DNA from: Chitinophaga sp. CF118
GTDB lineage: Bacteria > Bacteroidota > Bacteroidia > Chitinophagales > Chitinophagaceae
Assembly (NCBI RefSeq): GCF_900112615.1
Contig: NZ_FOMK01000001.1
Coordinates: forward strand, 1,240,001-1,304,000
Length of the DNA: 64,000 nt
Reading direction: 5' to 3'
Positions within the stretch are counted from its first letter, which is position 1, and every line of letters begins with the position of its first letter. Below the pieces are notes generated by a model. The model did no database searches. It saw only the letters and a list, made by a program, of their open reading frames with translations, and had not been told where the DNA came from. Below are positions 34,852-45,910 of this stretch, in pieces. The translations under genes were made by a program, and so were the position numbers.

Positions 34852-37344
34852 ATGACATATCTACTTCTGGCTATCTGTTGTATTTGCCCAACAATCCTAT
34901 GTGCACAGTCTCCCCTGCAAACCCGCTGGGCATCACAGGTGGACCCTGCACATCCGCTACAGGAATATCCGCGTCCGCAAATGGTACGTTCACAATGGCA
35001 GAACCTGAACGGCCTGTGGGAATATACTATCACAGATACCTCTGCTACACTCCCAAATCAATATGAGGGAACTATCATCGTTCCCTACCCTATTGAATCT
35101 GCTTTATCTGGCGTAAGGAAAACCCTGCTGCCTGCACAACGGCTCTGGTATAAAAAAATGCTGGAGAAGCCTGCCATCCAACCAGGGGAACACATCCTGC
35201 TGCACTTTGGGGCGGTCGACTGGCAAGCGATGATATATGTGAATGGCAAAGTTGTGGGTAGTCATACGGGGGGATATCAACAATTCTCTTTTGATATTAC
35301 AGATGCGCTGCAAACCGGCGACAACGAACTACTGGTAAGCGTTTTCGATCCTACCGATGAAGGGCCTAATCCACATGGCAAACAGTCACTTCAGCCTCAG
35401 AATATTCTCTACACTGCCAGCAGCGGTATCTGGCAGACAGTTTGGCTGGAAACCGTGCCTGCGGCTTATATCAGCAGCATACAACTGACACCCGATATTG
35501 ACAGTGGCCACCTGCGCATCCGTGTGAATACCACCGGCGCCACAAAAGATTATACGCTGGAAGCTGTTGCTTCCAATGGCCGCTCTATTAAGGGAAAGAT
35601 TAATAGTTCTCTATTACTGCAGGTTCCGGATGCACATTACTGGAGCCCGGATGATCCTTATCTCTATCAGCTTAATATTCGTTTATTATACAAAGGGAAA
35701 GTGACAGATACCATTGGCAGTTATTTCGGAATGCGGAAGATTTCTGTACAGAAAGACCACGCCGGCGTTGAACGTCTTTTCCTGAACAATCATTACACCT
35801 ACCACCTGGGCGTATTAGATCAGGGATTCTGGCCCGATGGGCTGTACACCGCTCCTACAGACGAAGCGCTGCAATTCGATATCCGGGCTATCCGCAATAT
35901 GGGTTTTAACACCATCCGCAAACATGTAAAAATAGAACCCGACCGCTGATACTATCATGCAGACCAGCAAGGGATCCTGGTATGGCAGGACATGGTGACC
36001 TGCACTAATGCGAGTCGCGAGGCACAGGCGGAATTTGAAAAAGAGAACAGTGAGAATATTGCACAATTATATAATCATCCTTCTATTGTGGTATGGGTGC
36101 TCTTTAATGAAGGTTGGGCAAGGTATGACCAGGAAAGACTGACACAGACAATCAGACAATACGATCCTTCCCGGCTGGTAAACGGGCATTCCGGAGAGAA
36201 CTATGATCGTGGTGCTCCACAGAATCCCAATGATAAATGGGCTGGCAGTGATTTGACGGATGTACATGAATATCCGGGCCCCGGACTGGCGCCTGCTCTT
36301 CCCGGCAAGGCCAGGGTATTGGGAGAATGGGGAGGGGTGAGAGTTAGCTCCCCCGGTCATCAGTGGAATGCAACAGAAGGATGGGGTTACATCCAGGTAC
36401 CCGCCGCCGGATTTGCAGATAAATACGCTTTCATGCTGCGACACCTGGAACTGTATGAAGAAGAAGGCTTGTCGGGTTCCATCTACACCCAACCATTTGA
36501 TGTGGAAACAGAGGAGAACGGGTTGATGACTTACGACAGGGAAGTGATTAAGATTCCCGCAGAAAAGCTCCGCCAGCTGCATAGTGCATTGCAACCGAGT
36601 GCAAGGAGTTATGCAGACATATTAGAGATTAAACCGGCAGACATCACGAACCCGGACAATCAGTATCCGGCACTGCTGGCGCAATATAATCAGGGTACAA
36701 AGGAATCTGAGTTCCTGCGCAACCTGGCTCTGATGGCGGTAAGAGTAAATGATAAAAAGAATGCGGAAAAGATTAGCGGGGAATATATCAAAGCAATGCC
36801 CGATCCCTACACGCGTGCTAATATTAGCTTTATCTCACAGTTTACCAAAAGTGTGATAGATCCCGGCTTCCAGATCTTTCTGAAGCACCCGGAAAGAATA
36901 GATGCGGTACTGGGAGCTAACCAGGCGGAGCAAAAAGTGATGAATATTATCTTCCAGGACGAGATCTTACCCTTTATCAACAGTCAGGGTAAAACGCCCA
37001 ACTGGGCAATGTTTGAAAAACATATTACAACATTGTATGGTAATCCTGGTGAAGAAATTTACCTGCGGGCACGCGTTATCCATAGTTTAAATAATAATGA
37101 CTGGGATAATTTTTCTGCCGCCATCATTCCTTACATCGTAAAATATGGGGAACGGATTTCTCCCGGTGATCTGAATATTTTCGGTGCCTTTGTAAGTGTC
37201 AATGCAGAACGTATGTATAAGCTGGGCCAGAAAATAGCAGCCATTGAATGGCTGGAAAAGGCGCTGGCAATGGTATCTGAAAAAGATAAACCGGCTATTA
37301 AAGCCTCCCTGGAAAAAATGAAGGGCAACCAAAAGGCCCCATAA
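34852..37344 (+). pseudogene. GH2 glycoside hydrolase gene interrupted by in-frame stop
   Basis: This is a homologue of the intact GH2 gene at 40977-43601, with a signal peptide start at 34852 (MTYLLLAICCICPTILCAQS). The in-frame TGA at 35947-35949 (codon 366) falls exactly where the paralogue has Trp378 in ARWYYHAD. The frame continues without shift to 37344, still encoding both catalytic glutamates (Glu420 in LFNEGW, Glu492 in LGEWGG). The upstream product would have only the sugar-binding and Ig-like domains. The C-terminus also has an in-frame loss of about 32 residues relative to the paralogue. It is probably a recent pseudogene. Confidence 0.85.
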
Positions 37345-37351
37345 GGGCCTT
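37333..37351 (+). terminator. Hairpin overlapping the GH2 pseudogene stop
   Basis: AAGGCCC (37333-37339) and GGGCCTT (37345-37351) form a 7-bp GC-rich stem spanning the TAA stop at 37342-37344. It lacks a T-run, so termination efficiency is uncertain. Confidence 0.4.
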
Positions 37352-37509
37352 CCGGTAATTGAATATAGATTGAGAACAATAATCTTTTTTTTATTTCTGA
37401 TGTTACCTTTTGCAAACCAGTGCTATTACAATGACAACGTAAATTATTCTACCAAGGATAACGTTGAAAGACACAACTATTACTTCGTCACATGTTTCCC
37501 CAAAAATCA

Positions 37510-39036
37510 TCAACCGATTCCGGCTTCGCCCGGGATCGGTTTAGTGTAATGTTCCTGCGGGGTGAAGCTCTCTTTTACCACATATCCCAGCATTAATCCC
37601 CCAAAAGCAAGGGTGATAATGAACGGAAATGCCTGGTATCGTAATACGATAGGCGATGCCAATACACTGAATGCAAGATTGGACACCCATACCAGCAACA
37701 TAATCAGCAGCGCTTTTTTATAATAAGTATCCACATTTCGAAATCCTCCCAGGAACATAAATCCTAAGAATCCCAGGAAGAAAATAATGTTGATCATAGC
37801 CAGGATGGGAGGAAAAAATGCTGTCAGGATGATCTTCCTGTCTTTTGACAACGAAGTCACTTTATTCTTTTTATACCCAAACCACATAACTGCTCCCTGA
37901 TCTACAGAATCCTTGCCCATATTATCTATTGCCAGGAATTCCGGCGATGGTGAGTAATAGTTCACCAGATTGGGCAGCAGGTAATACTGCACGTATGCAC
38001 TGGGATGTTGTTTAATCAACCATGCGCCGTACTGTGCGTACAATGGCGCAACACTTGACCATCGTTTTAAATAAGGAGTGGTACTGTCACGCGCATACTT
38101 TTGTGCCATGTAAATCTTTAATGGCGCCTTCTCATCCCACAGGTAATAAATACCCAGCTCATTATCCGGGCGTTGTTTTACATGCCTCAGGGAATCCATA
38201 TGTTTCGTGGTGATCTGGTGGATCTTTTTAAATTTTGCGGGAACCGGGCTGGTAGCAGCTGTAGGGACATGCGCATACATGAATAACGCATTACTGCCAA
38301 GCTGCCATCCGCCGAAGGCAGAAAACTGAAACACTCCCGTTTTTTCCTTATACGTCCAGGAAGTATAAATCACAAACCAGGATACAGGCACCAGTATGAT
38401 AAGTAATGAATATAATTTCGCTTTCCCGGTTCCCTTTGCGAGTAAAATTACCAGAATGCTGATAATAGGGTAATACAGTGCATTATAGCGCACGGAGAAC
38501 ACATATCCTAATACTAATGCATGCAGGATCAGCATCCGTAAATTGGGCAGATAAAGAATCCAGAATAAACTTGTGAACCATAACAGGCTGAGGGCTGCAA
38601 ACAAGGCATCGCTGGATACAAAGTTGCTGATATAAAACCACAGCGGATTGAGTACCAGGAACGCAAACAGGATACGCATTACCCATTTACCGGGATGTAA
38701 TAAATAACGGATGGTAAATAGGAAGAAGAGGATGCTTGCCTGTAATAATAAATATTGGATGAGTGCCATGCCTGTATCAGAACGATTAAACACACTGATA
38801 AAACGCAGGAACTTAGAATAACCTACCGGCCACATATTGATGTTCACATTATTAAATGCGGCATCTATATAAGAATAGGAATCCGGCAGAAAATTAGGGA
38901 AGGGATATAATCTTTTGAAGATAAAGAACAGGATCAATGCCGCGATAACTGACAATAACAGGGAAATACGATTCTCCCTGTCATGCCAGATATATTGCTT
39001 GAATTCATGGGGTAATAAAGGCGTTTTCATTGTCAT
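37510..39036 (-). CDS. Membrane glycosyltransferase-like protein (PMT/ArnT-like), 508 aa
   Basis: An inner-membrane protein with about ten helices. An acidic loop after the first helix (FLPDSYSYIDAAFN) resembles the catalytic-loop Asp of lipid-linked GT-C glycosyltransferases. A large soluble segment lies near residues 240-390. Residues 1-500 align throughout with the C-terminal half of the fusion protein encoded at 54410-57490 (shared [64 protein letters not shown]). The start lies 14 bp after the FAD oxidoreductase stop, so the two form one operon. The sugar donor and acceptor are unknown. Confidence 0.75.
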   Translation of the reverse strand: MTMKTPLLPHEFKQYIWHDRENRISLLLSVIAALILFFIFKRLYPFPNFLPDSYSYIDAAFNNVNINMWPVGYSKFLRFISVFNRSDTGMALIQYLLLQASILFFLFTIRYLLHPGKWVMRILFAFLVLNPLWFYISNFVSSDALFAALSLLWFTSLFWILYLPNLRMLILHALVLGYVFSVRYNALYYPIISILVILLAKGTGKAKLYSLLIILVPVSWFVIYTSWTYKEKTGVFQFSAFGGWQLGSNALFMYAHVPTAATSPVPAKFKKIHQITTKHMDSLRHVKQRPDNELGIYYLWDEKAPLKIYMAQKYARDSTTPYLKRWSSVAPLYAQYGAWLIKQHPSAYVQYYLLPNLVNYYSPSPEFLAIDNMGKDSVDQGAVMWFGYKKNKVTSLSKDRKIILTAFFPPILAMINIIFFLGFLGFMFLGGFRNVDTYYKKALLIMLLVWVSNLAFSVLASPIVLRYQAFPFIITLAFGGLMLGYVVKESFTPQEHYTKPIPGEAGIG

Positions 39037-39050
39037 AATGAGGATTATGT

Positions 39051-40724
39051 TTAAATACTTTTTTCTTCTGTTAAATAGTCCCTGAAGGAAGGCTTCAATT
39101 GACTCACCGGTATTGCAACAGGCGTGTCAGTTGAAGCCTTTTCTTCATGGTATTCCTGTTCTGTATTGATAGCCCAGATATTTTCTTTGGATGTGATACC
39201 CGCGCTGATGTTATCCACTGCTACCATCGCAGTAAGCATGGAATGGTCTGCATTGTTATATTTATGCATCCCATTCCGGCCCACCAGGAAAAGATTTTCC
39301 AGGGTATCGGTATATGCCTGCACTTTGCCGAAATGTTCATAGGCACCGAAATAAGCGGGATAAGTTTTCTCTACGCGTAATACAGTACTGTCCAGTACAT
39401 TTTCGGCAGTAGCCAGTCCTATTTTTTCCAGTTCTTTAATGGCCAGTGCTTTAATCTCTGCATCGGGTAATTTCCAGAAGGCATCAGTTTCATTGCAGAA
39501 GAACTCCATGCCTACCCATATGGTATCCGGATCTTTCACCATGAAAGGGCTCCAGTTATTGAAGATTTGTAATCGCCCGACTGTCACTTCTTTTTCCTGG
39601 ATATAGATCCAGGTATCTTCCAGTTTCAACGCCTTCCACTCTCCGGTATGTTTATCCTGGTAAGAAAGACGTTTGAGTAAAATACCTACGGTGATAAAAT
39701 CCCGGTATTGCAATCCTGCAGCGATCTCTTTTACATCGGGAGGCACCGGACCGGCAATACCGGCAATCAGTTCTTTCACCGGCATGGTGCTGAAAAAGTA
39801 ATCGCCCTGCAGGTGTAAGGCTTCGCCTGTTACCTTGTTCACCGAGGTAACTTCTGTTACCTTATTATATTCGGTATGGATATATTTTACATCCTGGTGC
39901 ATGTGGATGATACCGCCCATTTCCTGTACCTGCCTTGCTACTTCCTCCCATAACTGTCCCGGGCCGAATTTGGGATACAGGAACTGTTCAATGAGGCTGG
40001 TTTCAGTATCCTTTTGTGATATATCGCCTGTTTTTTTCTTCGACTTTGTTGCCTCCTGAATGGCATGCTGTAAGGCTTTGCGGATACTCACACCTTTGAT
40101 ACGCTGAGCGCCCCATTCTGCCGGGATTTCATGGCAGGGTACTCCCCATACCTTTTCTGTATAATCTTTAAAGAAGAGGTTATAAAGGGTTTTCCCGAAC
40201 CTGTTGATCATAAAATCTTCCAGGTTGTTTTCCGGTTTGCGGGGGAATAACTGAGCTTTCAGATAAGAGAAAAGTATGGCAATGGTTCTGAACACCCCCA
40301 GTTTACGCAGGGTTTCTATAGATAAAGTAATGGGGTAAGTAAAGAATTTCCGGAGGAAATAGATCCTGGACAAGCGCTTGCGAACCAGCATGACTTTATC
40401 CGGATCAGCTACAGAGTTGCCATTTGAATGGACATCCCTGGATTTACGCTGATAATTGATAGTAAAGGAGGAGCCTGCTTCCTGCTGGGGAGGCATGATA
40501 TTCATCCACCAGTTCATTACACGGTCCGACTTCGAAAAGAAGCGGTGCCCGCCAATGTCCATGCGGTTTCCTTTATAGTTGATTGTTTTTGAGATCCCGC
40601 CTATATCATCACTTTTCTCGAGTATAACGGGAAGAATATCAGTACGTTTCAGCATTTCGTAGGCAGCTGTGAGGCCGGCCGGACCGGCACCAATAATAAT
40701 AGCCCTTTTCTTTTCTGTATTCAT
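39051..40724 (-). CDS. NAD(P)/FAD-dependent amine-oxidase-like oxidoreductase, 557 aa
   Basis: A flavoprotein of the protoporphyrinogen oxidase / UDP-galactopyranose mutase-like superfamily. It has the FAD fold [19 protein letters not shown] (residues about 8-26), an EKSDDIGG motif, [17 protein letters not shown] and the C-terminal FAD contact [17 protein letters not shown]. Related genes often sit in glycan clusters. The start is at 40724 ([11 protein letters not shown]); an upstream ATG at 40751 would add nine unconserved residues. It is the first gene of an operon with the membrane glycosyltransferase. The pair is a split version of the fusion protein at 54410. Its promoter carries the CTCCTAA repeat. 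Confidence 0.85.
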   Translation of the reverse strand: MNTEKKRAIIIGAGPAGLTAAYEMLKRTDILPVILEKSDDIGGISKTINYKGNRMDIGGHRFFSKSDRVMNWWMNIMPPQQEAGSSFTINYQRKSRDVHSNGNSVADPDKVMLVRKRLSRIYFLRKFFTYPITLSIETLRKLGVFRTIAILFSYLKAQLFPRKPENNLEDFMINRFGKTLYNLFFKDYTEKVWGVPCHEIPAEWGAQRIKGVSIRKALQHAIQEATKSKKKTGDISQKDTETSLIEQFLYPKFGPGQLWEEVARQVQEMGGIIHMHQDVKYIHTEYNKVTEVTSVNKVTGEALHLQGDYFFSTMPVKELIAGIAGPVPPDVKEIAAGLQYRDFITVGILLKRLSYQDKHTGEWKALKLEDTWIYIQEKEVTVGRLQIFNNWSPFMVKDPDTIWVGMEFFCNETDAFWKLPDAEIKALAIKELEKIGLATAENVLDSTVLRVEKTYPAYFGAYEHFGKVQAYTDTLENLFLVGRNGMHKYNNADHSMLTAMVAVDNISAGITSKENIWAINTEQEYHEEKASTDTPVAIPVSQLKPSFRDYLTEEKSI

Positions 40725-40799
40725 GTTGTAGTCTCTGTTTGGGTGTAACAATGCTACTTCAGCATTTTTGAGGCACGGGGTCTTAATGCTGATAGATAT

Positions 40800-40856
40800 C
40801 GAAGTTAAACCTGCTTAGAGGTTTTCTACTTAGGAGACAGAGAATAATTTTAGGAG
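40800..40856 (-). promoter_or_regulatory. CTCCTAA direct-repeat promoter of FAD oxidoreductase/GT operon
   Basis: On the reverse strand CTCCTAA occurs starting at 40856 and 40836 (20-bp period). A -7-like TAACTTCG (one mismatch to TAnnTTTG) starts at 40807, exactly 29 bp beyond the nearer repeat. It lies 76-132 bp before the start codon, in the region shared with the divergent GH2 gene. Confidence 0.6.
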
Positions 40857-40976
40857 ATCCGAAAATTTACTTGCAGATGACCGTGTTACTATTCCTTTCC
40901 AGCTGCAACTTCACTTGTTCCATATTTTCTAATTTTTTCTAACACCAAACAATCAAACTTTCAATAAACAGCTATC

Positions 40977-43601
40977 ATGAACAGACTGAAAAAAGCCCTT
41001 GCTCTTGCAATGGTGCTATGTGCTCCACTTTTACATGCCCATGCTCAAACGGCCTGGAAAATGCAGCCGGTAGGCATACAAACCCGCTGGGCCAAAGATG
41101 TGAACCCTGAGAATGTACTTCCTGATTATCCACGTCCACAAATGGTGCGGAGTGAATGGCAGAACCTGAACGGTCTCTGGGAATATGCCATTATGCCTAA
41201 AGGTCCGGCTATGCCCAGCGAATTCGATGGCCAGATCCTGGTACCTTTCCCGGTAGAGTCTGCCCTTTCCGGCGTAAAGAAACCTTTACTGCCAAATCAG
41301 TTGCTCTGGTATAAGCGAACTATTACCAAACCAGACATCAAAGGTGGCAAACGCATATTAATCCACTTCGGTGCGGTTGATTATCAGGCCACTGTTTTTG
41401 TAAATGGAAAAGAAGTTGGCGGGCACGTTGGTGGTTATCAGAATTTCTCTTTCGATATCACGGATGCCCTGAAAGCAGGCAATAATGAACTGCTGGTAAA
41501 GGTTTGGGACCCTACCGACCAGGGGCCTAATCCTCATGGCAAACAGGTACTGCAACCCCAGAACATCATGTACACCGCTACCAGCGGAATCTGGCAAACG
41601 GTTTGGCTGGAAACAGTTCCTGCTGCGCATATCAGCAATCTCGTAATGACTCCTTCTATCGACAGCAATCACCTGCGTTTAACAGTGAACACTGCCGGCA
41701 ATGCAAAAGATTATACCATCGAAGCTGTTGCTTCCAATGGCAGTACTATCAAAGGCAAGCCAGGGGCTCAGTTGCTGCTGCCTGTAAACAACGCTCACCT
41801 GTGGAGTCCGGAAGATCCGTATCTCTATAACCTGAGTATTCGTCTTCTTTACAAAGGCAGAGTAATCGATTCCGTAGGTAGTTATTTCGGGATGAGGAAA
41901 ATTGAAGTGAAGAACGATGACAAGGGTATGGCCCGTCTGTTCCTGAACAACAAATACACCTATCACCTGGGTGTATTGGACCAGGGCTTCTGGCCGGAAG
42001 GACTCTACACCGCTCCTACTGACGAAGCGCTGAAATTCGACATCCTGGCGATTAAGAATATGGGTTTTAACACTATCCGTAAACATATCAAACTGGAGCC
42101 TGCCCGCTGGTATTACCACGCAGACAAGATCGGGATGCTGGTATGGCAGGATATGGTGACTTGCGCCGGCGATGGTCCTGATGCCCATGAAGAATTCGAA
42201 AAAGAGAACAAAGAGAATATCGCGCAATTGCATAACTACCCTTCCATCGTCATCTGGGTATTATTCAATGAAGGCTGGGCGCGTTACGATCAGCAACGCC
42301 TCACCGAATGGATGAAAAAAGCAGATCCTTCCCGTGTAATTGACGGTCATACCGGAGAGAATTACGACCGTGGTTCCCCACAGAACCCTATGGACAAATG
42401 GGTAAGCAGTGATATGACTGATATCCACGACTATCCTGGTCCCGGTATTTCTCCTTCCCTTCCAGGCAAAGCCCGTATACTCGGCGAATGGGGAGGTGTG
42501 CGTGTGGTAACACCAAATCACCAGTGGAATGGTGCTGAAGGATGGGGTTACATCCAGGTATCTCCGGCTGAATTTGCGAAGAAATATGAGTTCATGCTGA
42601 AACACCTGAAAATATTTGAAGAAGAAGGTTTGTCTGGTTCTATCTACACTGAACCTTTTGACGTGGAAACAGAAGAAAACGGGATGATGAGTTATGACCG
42701 TGAAATCATCAAAATTCCAGCGGAGAAACTGCGTCAGATTCATAGTTCTTTAGTCCCTGCTGCAGAAAGTTATGCCTGGAATGGGTTCAAAGCACAGGCT
42801 TCTGATACTACCAATCCGGATCTCCAATACGCCTCTTTATTAAATCAGTACAAACAAGGCAAAAAGGATTCAGCTTTCCTGCGAGATCTGGCTCTGATGG
42901 CCACACGTGTAAATGATAAAGCAAATGCATCTATGATAGCATCTGATTACATCAAGGGCCTGCAAAATCCGTTCACCAAAACCAACATGACCTTTATTCA
43001 GCAGTACACTACTAGCAGTAAAGATCCCGGCTTCCAGCTGTTTTTAAAACAACCTGAAAACGTAGACAAAATCATTGGTGCTCATCAGGCAGTGAATAAA
43101 GTAATGGGCATCATCTTCACAGAAGAAATTGCTCCTTATGTAACTGGCAAAGATGCAAATCCCGACTGGAATACATTAGAGAAATCGGTAGTCAGCAAAT
43201 ATGGCGCTCCAGGCGAAGAAATCGTTTGGCGTGCTAAAACCATCCATTGCCTGAACAGGCAGGACTGGTCAAACTTTGCTGCAACGGCAACCCCTTACAT
43301 CGAGAAATATGGTGCACGCATATCTCCCAATGAAATGAACAGCTTTGCATGGACCGTGTTTGAGAATGTATCCGATAAAGAGATCCTCACCTCTGCACTG
43401 GCGTGGAGCAAACGTAGTTTCCAGCACCAGGAAGATCCTAACTTCATAGATACGTATGCAAACCTGCTGTATAAACTGGACAAAAAAGAAGAAGCGATTA
43501 CGTGGGAACAAAAGGCATTGAATATGGCGCCGGATAATGCGAAGCCTACTTTCCAGGCCACGCTGGATAAGATGAAGAGCGGAGAGAATACGTGGAAGTA
43601 A
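40977..43601 (+). CDS. Glycoside hydrolase family 2 enzyme (beta-galactosidase/glucuronidase-like), 874 aa
   Basis: An exported exo-glycosidase candidate. Signal peptide MNRLKKALALAMVLC...AHAQ (1-24); jelly-roll sugar-binding domain (about 50-210, with WQNLNGLWEYAI); Ig-like domain (about 215-320); TIM barrel (about 325-600) with acid/base Glu432 in WVLFNEGW and nucleophile Glu504 in ILGEWGGV. An unassigned helical C-terminal region of about 250 residues with tetratricopeptide-like helices follows. Exact sugar specificity is not deducible. It is divergent from the FAD oxidoreductase/GT operon and paralogous to the interrupted copy upstream. Confidence 0.9.
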   Translation: MNRLKKALALAMVLCAPLLHAHAQTAWKMQPVGIQTRWAKDVNPENVLPDYPRPQMVRSEWQNLNGLWEYAIMPKGPAMPSEFDGQILVPFPVESALSGVKKPLLPNQLLWYKRTITKPDIKGGKRILIHFGAVDYQATVFVNGKEVGGHVGGYQNFSFDITDALKAGNNELLVKVWDPTDQGPNPHGKQVLQPQNIMYTATSGIWQTVWLETVPAAHISNLVMTPSIDSNHLRLTVNTAGNAKDYTIEAVASNGSTIKGKPGAQLLLPVNNAHLWSPEDPYLYNLSIRLLYKGRVIDSVGSYFGMRKIEVKNDDKGMARLFLNNKYTYHLGVLDQGFWPEGLYTAPTDEALKFDILAIKNMGFNTIRKHIKLEPARWYYHADKIGMLVWQDMVTCAGDGPDAHEEFEKENKENIAQLHNYPSIVIWVLFNEGWARYDQQRLTEWMKKADPSRVIDGHTGENYDRGSPQNPMDKWVSSDMTDIHDYPGPGISPSLPGKARILGEWGGVRVVTPNHQWNGAEGWGYIQVSPAEFAKKYEFMLKHLKIFEEEGLSGSIYTEPFDVETEENGMMSYDREIIKIPAEKLRQIHSSLVPAAESYAWNGFKAQASDTTNPDLQYASLLNQYKQGKKDSAFLRDLALMATRVNDKANASMIASDYIKGLQNPFTKTNMTFIQQYTTSSKDPGFQLFLKQPENVDKIIGAHQAVNKVMGIIFTEEIAPYVTGKDANPDWNTLEKSVVSKYGAPGEEIVWRAKTIHCLNRQDWSNFAATATPYIEKYGARISPNEMNSFAWTVFENVSDKEILTSALAWSKRSFQHQEDPNFIDTYANLLYKLDKKEEAITWEQKALNMAPDNAKPTFQATLDKMKSGENTWK

Positions 43602-44209
43602 GGTTTACGCTTTCATTATACTAAGCATAGAAGTATCCCATTTTTAATAGCTTTAAAAATGGGATACTTTTAAAACTAAATGGTCCGGGCAAATTCATGA
43701 TGAATAGATGTGGAACTGATTATCAAATCTACCCGACTTGAAGAACAGAAACTATCCGGAAGTTCCAGACAGTTCAAAAGAGAGAAGTAACAAGAAATAT
43801 TGATTTCTATAACCTTGACGCTATTATATCGGTGGGTTACCGCATCTGGCAACTAAGCCCCTGCGTAAATTTATAATAAAAGGATTTGTGCTGGATGACA
43901 AGCAGCTGACCATATAAGGTTTGCAGAAAGACAACAGCTAGAAATACTAATGTGAAATCATATCGAAGGCTCCATGATAGTACTTGTAAGGGTGGAGATA
44001 AGGTGGACTTTTACCGGATTGGGGTTAGAAAAGGGTTATTTGTTATAATAAGCTTCATTAAAGTACTTTTTCCGGGAATAAAGTGCTGATTGCTGGAAGT
44101 AACCCGTTTAAAATATAGATAAATACTCTTATAAGGCATGACAATACTAACGGAAGCCTGTTCCGTAGTGTAAAAATCCTAATTTATATTGTGGGAGACC
44201 TGCCTGACA
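43602..44209. other. Intergenic region without a gene
   Basis: These 608 bp follow the GH2 gene and separate it from the convergent DUF6266 gene. The only recognised structure is the GH2 terminator at 43631-43669. The rest shows no ORF, tRNA or repeat that I could support; it may be remnant sequence. Confidence 0.6.
43631..43669 (+). terminator. Terminator after GH2 gene
   Basis: AAGTATCCCATTTTTAA (43631-43647) pairs perfectly with 43653-43669; TTTTAAAA follows. It is 30 bp past the stop. Confidence 0.85.
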
Positions 44210-45052
44210 TCACCCTTCCGGTAGGGAACAGAAGGCAACAGGTAGTATGTTACCAGAGCGTCTGGCAGGTTGAACATATGATGGAATGACCCTGAGTTTG
44301 GGAGCTTTGTTACGGTATTTCCTTTTTATTTCTTTAGGCTGTTCTGCTGGTGGTAGAATTGCAATAATATCCAGTGCAGATCCTTTTCTGTTCTGGCATT
44401 GATACAGCTGACCATTTACCTCATAACAGGATTGTATTTCCAGCATAAGAAGGGTAATATCCTTTCTACCAGGATTTAATGTAAGCGTGGGTAGAATCTG
44501 TTTTTCACCATATCTGATCACTACTGTTTCACTTGACAGTTGCCGGGTTGTTTGCTGTGTAAAATTGACTGATAGTGCTATCGCTTTTATTATGATATGG
44601 GTTGCTTTGTTATTGTTGATGACGGTTTCCGGGAATGAGATGCTGATGCCACCATCATCATTATTCCCAACAACAGGATTACCTCCTAAAAGGTGCTCAA
44701 TACCTGTATGATGGTTAAACCGAAACCCACGTAAAGATTGCATATTAGCAGCTACCGGTATGCGTACACCGGCTTTGTGACCGTCATCGGCGCGAACTAT
44801 TTCACCTAGTGTTTTATTCAGGCGGTTAGTCAATGAGCTATCGTAAGAATGCTGCAGGAATTCACTCAGCGCATGGCGGATAAGCCGGCCGGCTTTACTG
44901 GCGGTTCCAAAATCCCTTGCAGCTCTTTTGGTAGCAGATGTTTGCCTCACGACAGAGGAAGCACTGCGTAGTAAATAGTCTTTCTTGTTCCGGTAACCGA
45001 TCACATTTCCCAATTTACCGGTGAATTTTAGCAGGCTTTCCTGTCTGGCCAT
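44210..45052 (-). CDS. DUF6266 family protein, 280 aa
   Basis: The N-terminus MARQESLLKFTGKLGNVIGY with RNKKDYLLRSASS fits the DUF6266 family as I recall it, common in Chitinophaga and relatives. No signal peptide or membrane helix is visible. The protein is basic (many Arg and Lys), and its second half is a likely beta-sandwich (GISISFPETVINNNKATHII). The function is unknown. It stands alone between the GH2 gene and a divergent sigma factor. Confidence 0.7.
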   Translation of the reverse strand: MARQESLLKFTGKLGNVIGYRNKKDYLLRSASSVVRQTSATKRAARDFGTASKAGRLIRHALSEFLQHSYDSSLTNRLNKTLGEIVRADDGHKAGVRIPVAANMQSLRGFRFNHHTGIEHLLGGNPVVGNNDDGGISISFPETVINNNKATHIIIKAIALSVNFTQQTTRQLSSETVVIRYGEKQILPTLTLNPGRKDITLLMLEIQSCYEVNGQLYQCQNRKGSALDIIAILPPAEQPKEIKRKYRNKAPKLRVIPSYVQPARRSGNILPVAFCSLPEG

Positions 45053-45279
45053 AACATAATACTTTGAGTAATCTTAAATTACTGAAAATCTGTGATTCTA
45101 ACAAAATCAGGGCCCGGATCAATTACAGTTCCCCTCTCTATATACTATCCTCATAGGACTCACTCAATAGTCATGGTATCTCATCTAATGATTCACTTTA
45201 CCTTTACCCTATACGGTATTAAACCATTAGTTTTCTTATCCGTTAACCTCACATTAACTTCCCGCAGTTTTTTAAATAA

Positions 45280-45287
45280 TACTTTTG
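45280..45287 (+). promoter_or_regulatory. Bacteroidota -7 box of ECF sigma gene
   Basis: TACTTTTG matches TAnnTTTG exactly, 39 bp before the ATG at 45326. Confidence 0.5.
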
Positions 45288-45325
45288 GATAGCAACTATT
45301 GTCATGTAATACAAGGGAAACGGCT

Positions 45326-45868
45326 ATGTTATATACAAATGATGAAGAAATGCTACAAGGTATAATAGCAGGGCACGAACCTGCTTTTACTGCCACGTAC
45401 AATCATTACCAGCATATGCTACTAATGGAGGCTTATTATAAGATCCGTTCCTATTCAGAAGCTGAAGATATGGTACAGGAAATTTTTGCTTCTCTATGGC
45501 AAAGGAGGGAAAAACTTTCAATATCAATTCCGTTGAAACATTATCTGCTAAAAGCAGTGCATTTGCAATATGCTTATAAATGCCGCAAAAGTGAAGTAGC
45601 CAGAAGGTTTATCCAGCATACATTGTATGTATCTAAAGAAGCGACCGTTAATTACGTACTCGAGAATAAAGAAATTTACAGTCAAATAAGAGATGCCATG
45701 GCCTGCATTACTGCACCTGCCTGCCGGAGAGCATTTGAGCTGTTGTATATAGACAACAAAAGCCACAAGGAAATAGCTGTTGATATGAATATTAAGCCAC
45801 AGGTTGTAAAGAACCAGGTAAGCCGCGCGCTCAAAGTGATCCGCACGCACCTTAAGAAAGTCATATGA
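45326..45868 (+). CDS. RNA polymerase ECF sigma factor (FecI-like), 180 aa
   Basis: Sigma region 2 (residues about 15-80, YSEAEDMVQEIFASLWQRRE) and region 4 (about 120-175, ACRRAFELLYIDNKSHKEIA then DMNIKPQVVKNQVSRALKVI) are intact. The ATG at 45326 is chosen; a TTG 27 bp upstream is in frame but unlikely. It is followed by a shortened FecR gene rather than a full one. That may leave this sigma without proper anti-sigma control. The nearest transporter pair (SusCD at 46852-51287) is convergent to it. Confidence 0.9.
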   Translation: MLYTNDEEMLQGIIAGHEPAFTATYNHYQHMLLMEAYYKIRSYSEAEDMVQEIFASLWQRREKLSISIPLKHYLLKAVHLQYAYKCRKSEVARRFIQHTLYVSKEATVNYVLENKEIYSQIRDAMACITAPACRRAFELLYIDNKSHKEIAVDMNIKPQVVKNQVSRALKVIRTHLKKVI

Positions 45869-45910
45869 CAATATGTTACTTTTGGGGCTTATCGGCAATT
45901 CACAGTTATC

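Noticed and set aside
35947..35949. Selenocysteine or other recoding of TGA in the GH2 copy
   Set aside because: The paralogue has Trp at this position, the residue is not catalytic, and no selenocysteine-type stem-loop was recognised after it; a nonsense mutation is simpler.
40917..40976. CTCCTAA-type element for the intact GH2 gene at 40977
   Set aside because: Only TTCTAA words with a 12-bp period are present and no -7 box lies at the 29-bp distance, so this gene was not added to the proposed regulon.
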